A stretch of DNA of 64,000 nucleotides from Tangfeifania diversioriginum (lineage in GTDB: Bacteria; Bacteroidota; Bacteroidia; Bacteroidales; Prolixibacteraceae), in the NCBI GenBank assembly GCA_945873105.1, contig CAMCBW010000004.1, positions 62,001-126,000 on the forward strand, written 5' to 3'. The notes under the pieces were generated by a model. The model ran no database searches and was not told where the DNA came from. It saw only the letters and a program-made list of their open reading frames with translations. A program made the translations under genes and the position numbers. Position 1 is the stretch's first letter, and each line of letters starts with the position of its first letter. Of this stretch, positions 9,341-18,403 are shown piece after piece.

Positions 9341-9379
9341 GTAAAAAAGGAAAGGCTGGCCACAAAGAACCAGCCTTTC
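9341..9379 (-). terminator. Hairpin terminator/attenuator between SusD and downstream enzymes
   Basis: On the minus strand a perfect 10-bp stem (GAAAGGCTGG at 9379-9370 pairing with CCAGCCTTTC at 9359-9350, 10-base loop) is followed by CTTTTTT. This is an intrinsic terminator shape 34 bases after the SusD stop. It may attenuate transcription so that SusCD is made in excess over the enzymes. It also settles the start of the next gene, which must begin after the hairpin. Confidence 0.75.
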
Positions 9380-9412
9380 GCACAACTTAATCTACGCTAC
9401 TAAAACTATGCT

Positions 9413-11110
9413 CTACCAGCCCGGATTCTGCTTCAAGTCTGGATTCAGACTCAATTCAGTCTCAGGGATAGGCCATAAATAATCGCGGTTTTTGTTGAAA
9501 TTGGTCAGAATCAATATACGGTAATCGGTGGATGGATGAGCCACATAAGATGCTGTGTTGTATACCGGATCACCATCGGTGTCGAAAGAGACCGCAGGAT
9601 ATACGTTGTATTCACCCAGGACTGGTCTTCCCAGGATAGGTCTGGTCAATACCACCTCTGCGCGTTTCCAGCGAAGAAGATCCGTGTAGCGCAGGTTCTC
9701 ATTCCAAAGTTCAACCTTCCGTTCAGTACGAACAATCCTCCTCATTTCAGTCTGACTTGCTGCAGTTACAGCAGGCATCTTTACATCTGCACGTCCGCGA
9801 ACCTGGTTGATAGCATCCAAACAATCGGCATCAATCTGATTCATTTCAATCTTTGCCTCTGCATAGGTCAGCAATACTTCTGCATAGCGAAGCAGCATAA
9901 ATGGGGTCTCGCATTGCGTTAACTTACTAATATACTGGAAATCATAGTATTTACGCACCAGATAACCTGTAAAGGAAGTAAACTCTGTGGAGTTGTAGCT
10001 ATCCAGATTCTTTACAGATGCGCCAGCAGCATTCAGTGTGTTGGGTTTATCTTTGCGTGTATCGTATACATAACCATTCCACATATCACCAGGTAGCACA
10101 AACGAATAACGCATACGCGGATCACGTTTGTCGTAGGGTTTGGTTTTGTCGTACAAGGGTGATTTGCTGATATCCAAACCATCTGTACACAGGTAGGAAT
10201 CCAGCATATTTTGGGTTGGAACAACCACAGTATAACCACCGGATACTGAACGGGGACTCGTATGCTGCGGAAAAAGTGTTGCATTGTTGGCCGTAACCAG
10301 GTGTCCCTGTGTCAGTATTTGCTCTGTGTTGGCAGCACTTTTCAAGACTGCCTCAGTGAACAGGTTGGCATAGCTAGGCATCAAAGCGAATTTCTTGGAG
10401 TCAATCACTGTTTTGGCTGCAGCTGCTGCTACTGCCCAATCGTTGTTTTGAAGGGCTGCACGTGCTTTGTAAGACATGGCAGCTCCCCATGTTACCCGAC
10501 CCAGAGTTTTAACAGTTGAAGTGGCAAGTAATTCAGCTGACTTATCAAAGTCGGCATAGATTTTCTTTAAAACTTCAGCTTTTGCCGTACGTGTTACAGA
10601 CTTTGCATCAGTTACTGATGTAACCGGCTTATCCAGGTATACAACATCTCCATACAAATTGGTTAACCGCAGGTAATAGTAAGCCCGAAGGAAGTATACC
10701 TCACCCTGAAACTGTTTTACTTTGTCTGCAGCAATTTTATCCTTGTTTTCTTCAATCTTCTGCAGAATTAAGTTACAACGACCAATGCCCTGGTACATGT
10801 TGAGCCACATGGTACGGAAATAGCCATCCTTGAAGTCTAATACAGACATTAGCATGTTTTGTGCAAATCCTCCACCTCGTATAAATGTGACATCAGCCAG
10901 TGCATCCCAGCTATATTCATGATTCAGATAACCATTGTTACTTGAAATTAGAAATGAATAGCAAGCATTCACCCCACCCTGGATTTCTGTTTCATTGGTG
11001 TAGAATGTCTCAGCAGACGGGACATCCAACGGATAGCGTTCCAGCGCCTTGTCACATCCTGTAACCAGCAGGAACACCATCACGACCATATAAAGTATAT
11101 TCTTCTTCAT
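9413..11110 (-). CDS. susD: SusD/RagB-family glycan-binding lipoprotein
   Basis: 565 aa. The lipoprotein signal ends VFLLVTGCDK, making C19 the lipidated residue. The following ALERYPLDVPSAETFYTNETEIQGGVNACY is the standard SusD-like start, and RYAEVLLTYAEAKIEMNQI plus DLLRWKRAEVV are typical TPR-helix and C-terminal segments. The protein caps the SusC channel on the cell surface and captures oligosaccharides. It lies 32 bases downstream of the SusC gene and is followed by a hairpin terminator. Confidence 0.95.
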   Translation of the reverse strand: MKKNILYMVVMVFLLVTGCDKALERYPLDVPSAETFYTNETEIQGGVNACYSFLISSNNGYLNHEYSWDALADVTFIRGGGFAQNMLMSVLDFKDGYFRTMWLNMYQGIGRCNLILQKIEENKDKIAADKVKQFQGEVYFLRAYYYLRLTNLYGDVVYLDKPVTSVTDAKSVTRTAKAEVLKKIYADFDKSAELLATSTVKTLGRVTWGAAMSYKARAALQNNDWAVAAAAAKTVIDSKKFALMPSYANLFTEAVLKSAANTEQILTQGHLVTANNATLFPQHTSPRSVSGGYTVVVPTQNMLDSYLCTDGLDISKSPLYDKTKPYDKRDPRMRYSFVLPGDMWNGYVYDTRKDKPNTLNAAGASVKNLDSYNSTEFTSFTGYLVRKYYDFQYISKLTQCETPFMLLRYAEVLLTYAEAKIEMNQIDADCLDAINQVRGRADVKMPAVTAASQTEMRRIVRTERKVELWNENLRYTDLLRWKRAEVVLTRPILGRPVLGEYNVYPAVSFDTDGDPVYNTASYVAHPSTDYRILILTNFNKNRDYLWPIPETELSLNPDLKQNPGW

Positions 11111-11142
11111 ATTGTTTTCCTTTATTTCTTGTAATTAATTTA

Positions 11143-14100
11143 CTAAAATTTAATTTCAACACCGAATGTATAAGTTGCGAGCAGTGGAACACTGTTCCCT
11201 ATACTCTCAGGAGATTCAGGGTCCATGTCTATCGGCATTTTACTGACAGTAAATACGTTGTTTCCGTTGGCATAGAATCGTACACCGGCAATGCCAGCTT
11301 TTTTCACCAAACTGGCGGGTAAAGTGTATCCCACCTGCAGGTTTTTCAAGCGAAAATAGGCCGCATTGACCAACCAGAAAGAAGATGGCTGGAGATTGTT
11401 CGATTGCTGGTTAATGGACAACCGCGGATAGGCAGCATTCGGATTTGGATTGGCTTCAGACCAGTGATCAGCGTGCTGAATGAGTGCGGTCGATGCGTTT
11501 TGAAACGGATAGGCCGTCCAACCGGAAACATAGCCGTCACGTTTTCCAACACCCTGGAAGAACACGGTAAAATCAAAACCCTTGTATGCAGCGTATAATT
11601 CAAGGGAATAAGCATATCTTGGAATCGGATTGCCTAAAACAACACGGTCGGTGCCTGTCATTTTGTTATCCCCTGCATCCATGATGCCATCACCGTCGGT
11701 ATCTACCGTCAATTGATCCTTGTAACGAATGTCCCCCCCCTGCAGTTTACCGTATTGTGCAATAGGATAGGCACGCGCTTCGGTAAATGAGCTGAATAAT
11801 CCTTCATCCTGCAAACCATAAAGTGCGTCAATTGGCGAACCAACCATTTTGACATGAACTCCACTGACCTGGGGTGCCAAGCCGCCAAGATTGGTAATCT
11901 TATTCTGCACATCCGAGAAAATACCCGTTACCTTGTAATAGAATTTCCCAACAGTACGGTTGTGAGAGATGGTAAAATCATATCCCTTGTTTTCAACTGA
12001 ACCTGCATTTTGCTTGGGAGAGTTGGCATAACCCATTACACCCGGAATGGCCATATTCAGCAGAATATCGTTAGTCTCCTTTTTGTACCAGTCAAAAGAG
12101 AGGTCAATCTTGCCTCCTAAAAATGAGAGGTCAGCACCAAAATCGATCATGCTGGTTGACTCCCATGTGATCTCGGTCATTGCATAGTTAACAGGGGCAT
12201 AACCGGGATTCAGAACACCTCCAAAAACGGTATATTGGTTCGTAGCTACATTTAACGCGAACGGATAATTGGAGCCCAGTCCTGATTGATTTCCCAACTG
12301 ACCCCAGGATGCACGCAACTTTCCACTGTTCAGCCACTTGACCTCCTTCATGAAATCCTCTGAGGTAAAGCGCCAGGCTCCTGAGAAAGAGGGGAAGAGT
12401 CCCCATTTGTAACCGTTGGCAAAACGGGAAGAACCATCATACCTGACGTTTCCTTCCAAAAGGTATTTACCTGCATAAGCATAGTTCAGACGGCCAAAGT
12501 AAGACTGCAAGGCCCACTGATCGGTATTGCCACCGTTGGTCATACCTGTTGGATCATAAGCATTCAACTCCTCAAACTGTTGGAAGTTATTAACCTGCCT
12601 GTATCCTCTCAAGGTATTGTAATTGTTCGTGAGGTGCTGGAAACCACCCAAAGCAGTGATATCGTGCTTGCCCAAGGAGGTCGTATAGGTAGCAAGCAGG
12701 TTGATGTCGTCTTCCCTGGTATTGTCTCTTTGTTCAGTCATATTTGCATAATTTGCCTGGAAGCCAGCAGGTCCCAAAATAGGCAGACCAGTCTTGTAAT
12801 CATATACGTATGTCGTTTTGTTTACATTCTTGTACCTGGCAGTATTCATTTTCGGCGTATAGGAAAAGTTAAGCTCCATCCCTTTGAAAGGGGTAATTTT
12901 TGCATAAAGCTTGGCTATTGTTTCCTGATAATCTTCGTATCTCATGTCCAATTTATCGGAGATCCATTGCATGGCATGGGGTGCTCCGGCATAACTGGTT
13001 CCCCAGGTACCATTCGAATAACGTGTCTGGTAAATAGCAGGTTGCCTCATCAAATTCTCAATTTCTGTACCGGGCGCCGCATCGTTGATGTGGGTATAGC
13101 GGGTGGAGAGATCGAGACCAAATTCGAAATATTTGGAAACCGTATAGCTGTTGTTGGAACGCACCCCATAACGTTTGTAATCGGTGTTGGGAATATTGGC
13201 ATCCTGCCAGGTGTAATTAATTGAAGTATTTGACCTGAACTTTTCATTGCCTACAGAGAATCCGATGTATTGCTGCGTCTGAACAGCGGTATTCTTGTAC
13301 GTTTCCCGCATCATATCCGAATTGGGATAGGCATCCCGGTCCGTTGCATTTCTCGAGGCATCGATTTTTGCTGCTCCATAAATTGTACCACCAGGAACAC
13401 CAGCGTCATTGCGCAAATCGTTGCCATTTGCCTCATCATACCAGGCCATATAATCCCATGCTGTGGCGTTTTGAGGGAGTACCAGTGGTGTTGTAAAACC
13501 TACAGAACCCTTGTATGTTACTGTCACCTTATCTGATTTACCACGTTTGGTGGTAATCAAAATTACCCCATTTGCCGCACGTGAACCATAAATAGCGGAG
13601 GAGGCTGCGTCCTTCAGAATGGACATGCTCTCGATGTCGTTGGGATCTACCGCATCAACGGAGGAAGCGACTCCGTCAATCAAAACGAGCGGATTGTTGT
13701 CGTTAATTGTCCCAATACCGCGGATTCGGATGGTGGTATTCTCCTTGCCGGGCTTACCGTTGTTCGAGGTAACTGTAACACCCGCCGCAACTCCCTGTAA
13801 AGCTTGGGAAGTCTGGAGGTTGTTTTTCTTGGCAAGTGTCTCACCCTTCACAGATTCGACCGCACCGGTGAGGTTGACCTTCTTCTGGGTACCGTAACCT
13901 ACGGCTACAACCTCTTCAAGGCCAATGCTACTCAGTTTCAATTTGATGTCGATCCTGGTTTTTCCGGTTATGTTGACATCCTGCGCCTCAAAACCTATAA
14001 AGGTAATGTTCAGCATCCTGGCTGTCTCAGGAACCTGAAGTTTATAATTACCGTCCATGTCTGTGACGGTCCCGATGGTGGTTCCCTTTACCACAACATT

Positions 14101-14217
14101 GGCTCCCGGAACGGGATCATTGTTGTCATCTGTAACCTTACCGGTCACACTCTTTTGTTGTGCAAAAAGCACTGTAAAAGAGAGCATCAGAGAAAAAAGC
14201 AAAATGATTCTTTTCAT
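11143..14217 (-). CDS. susC: SusC/RagA-family TonB-dependent outer-membrane transporter
   Basis: 1024 aa. Signal peptide to about residue 19 (LFAQ), a carboxypeptidase-regulatory-like domain (about 22-97: VTGKVTDDNNDPVPGANVVVKG), the EEVVAVGYGTQKKVNLTGAV TonB-box region, a plug domain with VLIDGVASS and AASSAIYGSRAANGVILITTKRG, then a 22-strand barrel ending TFGVEIKF. No STN domain is present, so signalling through an anti-sigma factor is not expected. It imports oligosaccharides with its SusD partner using TonB energy. It starts 28 bases after the stop of the FAD oxidoreductase gene, so it is part of the LacI-controlled operon. A run of eight G on the coding strand (11733-11740) is noted. 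Confidence 0.95.
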   Translation of the reverse strand: MKRIILLFSLMLSFTVLFAQQKSVTGKVTDDNNDPVPGANVVVKGTTIGTVTDMDGNYKLQVPETARMLNITFIGFEAQDVNITGKTRIDIKLKLSSIGLEEVVAVGYGTQKKVNLTGAVESVKGETLAKKNNLQTSQALQGVAAGVTVTSNNGKPGKENTTIRIRGIGTINDNNPLVLIDGVASSVDAVDPNDIESMSILKDAASSAIYGSRAANGVILITTKRGKSDKVTVTYKGSVGFTTPLVLPQNATAWDYMAWYDEANGNDLRNDAGVPGGTIYGAAKIDASRNATDRDAYPNSDMMRETYKNTAVQTQQYIGFSVGNEKFRSNTSINYTWQDANIPNTDYKRYGVRSNNSYTVSKYFEFGLDLSTRYTHINDAAPGTEIENLMRQPAIYQTRYSNGTWGTSYAGAPHAMQWISDKLDMRYEDYQETIAKLYAKITPFKGMELNFSYTPKMNTARYKNVNKTTYVYDYKTGLPILGPAGFQANYANMTEQRDNTREDDINLLATYTTSLGKHDITALGGFQHLTNNYNTLRGYRQVNNFQQFEELNAYDPTGMTNGGNTDQWALQSYFGRLNYAYAGKYLLEGNVRYDGSSRFANGYKWGLFPSFSGAWRFTSEDFMKEVKWLNSGKLRASWGQLGNQSGLGSNYPFALNVATNQYTVFGGVLNPGYAPVNYAMTEITWESTSMIDFGADLSFLGGKIDLSFDWYKKETNDILLNMAIPGVMGYANSPKQNAGSVENKGYDFTISHNRTVGKFYYKVTGIFSDVQNKITNLGGLAPQVSGVHVKMVGSPIDALYGLQDEGLFSSFTEARAYPIAQYGKLQGGDIRYKDQLTVDTDGDGIMDAGDNKMTGTDRVVLGNPIPRYAYSLELYAAYKGFDFTVFFQGVGKRDGYVSGWTAYPFQNASTALIQHADHWSEANPNPNAAYPRLSINQQSNNLQPSSFWLVNAAYFRLKNLQVGYTLPASLVKKAGIAGVRFYANGNNVFTVSKMPIDMDPESPESIGNSVPLLATYTFGVEIKF

Positions 14218-14245
14218 AGTTTAAAAATTAAAATAATCAGCAATA

Positions 14246-16525
14246 TCAATCCATGTAAATTTCAAATAGAGCAGCAGGAACCTGACTGTTTGGCTGTTCA
14301 AACTCCAGAAACAACCTCCTTGCCTCCAGGCCTTTGGCGGGATTCCATCGTACAATGGTCTGGTGGTTGTCATTTTTTTCAAAAAGAAGATTTCTCTGGT
14401 CATCCAGAATGCGGAAGTTCCTAACGCAAAAAGGCATAACATCTTCCGGATGCCCCATCTGAGATGACTCCATCGGATGATCAAAATCTGTATCAAAATG
14501 AAGGGTGATGGAAGTGATCTGTTGCACCTTCTCCCAGGTAAGGAGAATGGTTGAACAGACTTCCTGCCAATCAGCAACCCATGCATTGGGTTGGGTGCCT
14601 GGTCGTGTAAATCCATTTACCAGATTTTGTGCAGGAAAACAGTTCAGTGCCGGAGAAATGTTCATGGCCAGGTTTTCTCCTTTGGGCCTTCGTTCAGGGC
14701 ACCAAAATTCGAAAGAATCAAATCCACTGCCTGCCGGTGGAAGCTGTTTGCCAAAATTGTTGACCGCCGGATTGGTCTTGTTGAACACAGAGACAATACC
14801 GGTAATGCGGTTCTGGCTGCATTGAAGGCTCAGCTGGGAATTGCTGCGGAAAATCAAAAACCCATATTGGTCCTCCTTCAGCGTTCCGATAAAATCAATC
14901 TTCACCATTTGTTTGCCGGCCCGAAGCGGAATTCGTTGTTTTTCAACAAGGGTATCAGGGGTATAATTGCCTAACTTTGAACTGATTTGCAACTCTGCAT
15001 CGAGCAAAGTATCACAGGCAGCATCTACCATCACCTCAAAACTGTATTTTGTATTTTTCGCCAGCGGAAGCATTTGACCGGCAGCGAATTCCAGCTTCAG
15101 CCAGGATCCATTGAACGGTATCTGACCCAGGGAAAGACAGCTCGAAACATTGATCACCGCTTTACTGGCCAGATTCCCCCCGTTGTCAATCGGCAATCCC
15201 GGAATACTCTGTCCTTTGATATTGAGCCGCTGCTGAAGCAATTTAATCTTATCAGGATCCACAAAATCCCCTGGGAGCAATCCTGTCCGGATGCACATGG
15301 CAGCAGCAGTTCCTATCGCCTGACCACCAAGGCCTGCTGTTGCCATCACCCTGGTCGAACCAAATGCGACATGGCTCGCACTGATCAACCGACCGGCAAT
15401 GAAAAGGTTGGTGATATCCTTGCTCAGGTAACAACGGTAGGGTATCTCGTAGATCCCCTTGGAATGGTATTGATTGCAACCGGGCAACTCCGAAAATACA
15501 CCATCAGCAGGATGAAGATCTATCGCCCAACCACCATGCGCCACAGCATCCTGAAAATGAGTCTGGTTCACCAGGTCCTGCTGTTTCAGCATGTAGTGAC
15601 CTTCAAACCTGCGGCTCTCCCGCTTCCCCGGAATGGTGCCAACCCACTCCAGTGTGAGGTTTTCTGATTCAGGAAAGTTACCCGAATTTTTAATGTAGTT
15701 CCAAACGCCATAGACCACACTCCACAATTCCCATTTGATCTCCTCAGTATCGTGAATGGTATCTCTTCTTCCGCCATATTCAAACCACCAGAAATTGCAA
15801 CCCATCTGACCGGTCTTAATGTTCCTGAAACGTGGAATTTTGGTGATATCCTGAAGGGCATAGGAAGGCGCAACATATTTGATTGGACGACCCGTATCCT
15901 TGCTGTAGAAGTAGATGGTGTGACCCAGCAGTTCTCCGTAACCTTCCGAAGGGGTAAAACCTTCGGAGAACTCACTTTTCGCCTCGGCACCGATCCTGTA
16001 AGAGGCACCTGCCAAAAAGCCTACAATGCCATCACCCGAAGCATCACAAAAAAGCGGTGCCTTGAGCAGGTATTCCGTCGAATTCTGACTACAGAAAGCT
16101 GTCAGGCTGGAGATACTGGTGTCATCCCTCTTTTCAAGGTCAAAAACCATGGTATTGAGCAGGAGGGTAATGTTGGATTCGCTGACAACTTTTTCAAGTA
16201 TAATGGTGTCAAAAATGACAGCATTCCCCTCTTTGTTACGGTAAAGGTTCTCCACCAGAATTTCATCAATAACTCCACCTTCGCGAGCCCATCGGTTATT
16301 GTTGCCCAAATGTGAAGTAGCTCCCAATATCCAAAGTCTCACCTCACTCGATCCATTACCTCCCAAAACAGGCCGGTCCTGGACAAGGATGACCTTTATT
16401 CCGTCCCGCGCTGCTGCAATGGCGGCACAAACTCCTGCCATTCCACCACCTGCAACAACCAGCTCTGAATTGAGTTCAACTAATTTATTGCCCCTTTTTA
16501 TGGGAGATAATTCTTGCTTGATCAT
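14246..16525 (-). CDS. Cytoplasmic FAD-dependent oxidoreductase with C-terminal discoidin-like domain
   Basis: 759 aa from ATG at 16525, 13 bases after the symporter stop; an upstream TTG-initiated extension would overlap the symporter and is not favoured. The FAD domain opens ELVVAGGGMAGVCAAIAAARDG (G26-G31) with DRPVLGGNGSSEVRLW, FCDASGDGIVGFLAG and LFIAGRLISASHVAFGSTRV. After a linker beta domain (about 430-580) comes a C-terminal galactose-binding-like module (about 610-759: NAWVADWQEVCSTILLTWEKVQQITSITLHFD). No signal peptide or Tat motif is visible, so it should act in the cytoplasm, unlike the homologue at 1237-3027. Encoded between a sodium symporter and SusC, it may oxidise the imported product, but the reaction is unknown. 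Confidence 0.82.
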   Translation of the reverse strand: MIKQELSPIKRGNKLVELNSELVVAGGGMAGVCAAIAAARDGIKVILVQDRPVLGGNGSSEVRLWILGATSHLGNNNRWAREGGVIDEILVENLYRNKEGNAVIFDTIILEKVVSESNITLLLNTMVFDLEKRDDTSISSLTAFCSQNSTEYLLKAPLFCDASGDGIVGFLAGASYRIGAEAKSEFSEGFTPSEGYGELLGHTIYFYSKDTGRPIKYVAPSYALQDITKIPRFRNIKTGQMGCNFWWFEYGGRRDTIHDTEEIKWELWSVVYGVWNYIKNSGNFPESENLTLEWVGTIPGKRESRRFEGHYMLKQQDLVNQTHFQDAVAHGGWAIDLHPADGVFSELPGCNQYHSKGIYEIPYRCYLSKDITNLFIAGRLISASHVAFGSTRVMATAGLGGQAIGTAAAMCIRTGLLPGDFVDPDKIKLLQQRLNIKGQSIPGLPIDNGGNLASKAVINVSSCLSLGQIPFNGSWLKLEFAAGQMLPLAKNTKYSFEVMVDAACDTLLDAELQISSKLGNYTPDTLVEKQRIPLRAGKQMVKIDFIGTLKEDQYGFLIFRSNSQLSLQCSQNRITGIVSVFNKTNPAVNNFGKQLPPAGSGFDSFEFWCPERRPKGENLAMNISPALNCFPAQNLVNGFTRPGTQPNAWVADWQEVCSTILLTWEKVQQITSITLHFDTDFDHPMESSQMGHPEDVMPFCVRNFRILDDQRNLLFEKNDNHQTIVRWNPAKGLEARRLFLEFEQPNSQVPAALFEIYMD

Positions 16526-16538
16526 ACAATAGGTAATA

Positions 16539-18209
16539 TTATTTGAGCGCTTTGTATAAAATTCTGCCGCCAATCAGCAGCAAAATCATTGCGACACTTA
16601 AGACGTACATTTTACCGCTGGAGGCCATCAACCCCAGAAATCCGATAATCATTCCAGTGGCCAAAATCCCATAAGATACCATACGTAATCCCTGCTTGTT
16701 TTCCACAGATGATTCTACTGTACCAGCCTCCTCCGGAAGATCCTTTGCCACCTTCTCATCCCTGATCCTTGTGAAATTTGAATAATCGGTTTCAGCTTTC
16801 CGGTCAAGGCGCAGCCAGATCTCCAGAACGAGCACGATGATCGCAGGCACGCTGACACCAAGAATCATTTCATTGGCTCTGGAAAGGCTGAACTCCATCC
16901 CGGAGGGCAGCAGGAACTTCGCAGAAAGCGTGATCGCCAATGATGTTAGGGTAGTGAAAAGCACTGTTTTACCAGTCTGCTTTTTCGAAAATAATGACCA
17001 AATCAATGGCAAGTACATGGGGGCTCCGGTCAAGGCTGCCACACTCAGCACCACCTCTTTCGCACCACCCATGATGGGCACCAACATCGCAATACCGATG
17101 GTAATGAGCCCAAATACAAAAGTTGAAATTTTAGCGATCCGCATCAGCAGTCTTTCGGTGGATAGCGGATATCGTGCTTTAAAAAGATCGTTGGTAATTA
17201 CTCCTGCCGATATATTAAGAACTCCCTGTACCGAGCTGTTGGTGGCAAAAACCAGACTGATCAGCATCAATCCAAGCATCCCTGCAGGCAACACCTCCTT
17301 ACACATCATCAGGTAGGCACCTTCATCCTGCAGTCCACTCAATTCCGGATTCAAAGCCCTGTAAACCATGGGTGGAAGCATCCAAATTACAGGACTTATT
17401 AAATACAGCGCCCCAAACAACCAACCAACTTTACGTGCCTCCCCGGGAGACGAAACAGAGGTATACCGTTGCACAAAACCCCATTGCCCACTCAGGTAAA
17501 AGAAATTGTACAACCCAAACCCAACGAGAAAGCTCCATGAATATTCATGGTTCGTGAGATCAAAGAATCCTTCGGAAGGCAGGGAATTGAAAAACTGCTC
17601 AATCCCACCGACTCTCTCAAGCGAAAGCGGAACTACTATGATTGCAGCAGCAGTAAGTATCACAAACTGAAGAACATCCGTTACAACCACGGCCCAGAGT
17701 CCTCCAAGCGTGGTATAAACAATGACTATAAACCCCAACAATGCGATGGACAAATAGAGCGGCATTCCTGTCGAAACTTCCAGTATCCTGGAAACCGAAT
17801 AAAGGTAGACACCAGTCATGAAAACCATGATTGACAAGTAGATGTAGGAGTACAACTTCTGTACCCCGACTCCCAACCGATCGGAGATGTATTCTGCGGC
17901 AGTAAGGGATTTCGTTTTTTGCCATTTGGGCGCGATCAAAAATCCCACCAGGAATCCCGCAATACTCATGGTCCACTGGATGGATATAGAGACCCATCCT
18001 GAAGAGTAGGCAATGGAACCCCAGACGACAAAAGTTCCGGCAGAGACAAACCCCATAAAAAGCGACAGACTATTGATCCACCATGGAACTGCGCCTCCTG
18101 CAGCAAAAAAACTCTTCATATCCTTGCCTGAACTTTTTGAGAAGGAGAGACCAATGGCAAAGATCAGAAGCGAAAACAGTATAATTACCAAATAATCGAG
18201 TGGGGTCAT
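16539..18209 (-). CDS. Sodium:solute symporter (SSS family)
   Basis: 556 aa integral inner-membrane protein with about 13-14 hydrophobic segments; it opens MTPLDYLVIILFSLLIFAIG and has SSS features such as KSSGKDMKSFFAAGGAVPWW, GFVSAGTFVVWGSIAY and SLTAAEYISDRLG. A hydrophilic stretch of about 50 residues near the C-terminus precedes the last helices. The family takes up sugars, sialic acid, amino acids or vitamins with sodium. As first gene of the PUL operon and divergent from a LacI-type regulator, it most likely imports the mono- or disaccharide made by the PUL enzymes. Its promoter and operator cores lie just upstream. Confidence 0.92.
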   Translation of the reverse strand: MTPLDYLVIILFSLLIFAIGLSFSKSSGKDMKSFFAAGGAVPWWINSLSLFMGFVSAGTFVVWGSIAYSSGWVSISIQWTMSIAGFLVGFLIAPKWQKTKSLTAAEYISDRLGVGVQKLYSYIYLSIMVFMTGVYLYSVSRILEVSTGMPLYLSIALLGFIVIVYTTLGGLWAVVVTDVLQFVILTAAAIIVVPLSLERVGGIEQFFNSLPSEGFFDLTNHEYSWSFLVGFGLYNFFYLSGQWGFVQRYTSVSSPGEARKVGWLFGALYLISPVIWMLPPMVYRALNPELSGLQDEGAYLMMCKEVLPAGMLGLMLISLVFATNSSVQGVLNISAGVITNDLFKARYPLSTERLLMRIAKISTFVFGLITIGIAMLVPIMGGAKEVVLSVAALTGAPMYLPLIWSLFSKKQTGKTVLFTTLTSLAITLSAKFLLPSGMEFSLSRANEMILGVSVPAIIVLVLEIWLRLDRKAETDYSNFTRIRDEKVAKDLPEEAGTVESSVENKQGLRMVSYGILATGMIIGFLGLMASSGKMYVLSVAMILLLIGGRILYKALK

Positions 18210-18282
18210 TCAGGAAGCATTTAAATTCAGTTAATTTTGGTATACAATGTTAATTCAGTGTTAATATATATTAAAGTAAAAG

Positions 18283-18290
18283 CAAATATA
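18283..18290 (-). promoter_or_regulatory. -7 promoter element for the symporter-PUL operon
   Basis: On the minus strand the bases read TATATTTG, matching the Bacteroidetes -7 consensus TAnnTTTG, 74 bases upstream of the symporter ATG. The expected -33 position falls inside the operator cluster (18297-18320) rather than on a TTTG box, so a bound LacI protein would block polymerase. Chance matches are possible. Confidence 0.5.
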
Positions 18291-18296
18291 TTTTTT

Positions 18297-18344
18297 CGGA
18301 AACGTTTTCGGAAACGTTTTTATTTTCGGAAACGTTTCCGAAAA
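18297..18344. promoter_or_regulatory. Cluster of three LacI-family operators
   Basis: Three copies of the LacI/PurR/CcpA-type core GGAAACGTTT are present: CGGAAACGTTTTCG at 18297-18310, CGGAAACGTTTT at 18309-18320 (sharing two bases with the first) and CGGAAACGTTTCCG at 18327-18340. The third is the centre of a perfect 22-bp palindrome spanning 18323-18344. Centres are 12 and 18 bp apart. They lie between divergent promoters, so the adjacent LacI protein should control both its own gene and the symporter-PUL operon. Confidence 0.85.
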
Positions 18345-18357
18345 GCAATAAAAATCC

Positions 18358-18365
18358 TACCTTTG
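18358..18365 (+). promoter_or_regulatory. -7 promoter element for the lacI-type gene
   Basis: TACCTTTG matches TAnnTTTG, 38 bases before the regulator ATG at 18404. The region about 20 bases upstream is occupied by the 22-bp operator palindrome, which implies autoregulation. No clear TTTG -33 box is seen. Confidence 0.5.
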
Positions 18366-18403
18366 TCTTTCAACCAGACGATTGTCAACCAAACATTTTA
18401 GGG

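Noticed and set aside
9320-9385. Upstream extension of the 970-aa gene to a TTG start at 9385
   Set aside because: It runs through a perfect terminator hairpin with T-run and precedes a normal signal peptide; start at 9319 or 9298 is more likely.
16526-16573. TTG-initiated extension of the cytoplasmic FAD oxidoreductase
   Set aside because: It overlaps the symporter gene end and adds residues with no signal or conserved motif before the ATG at 16525.
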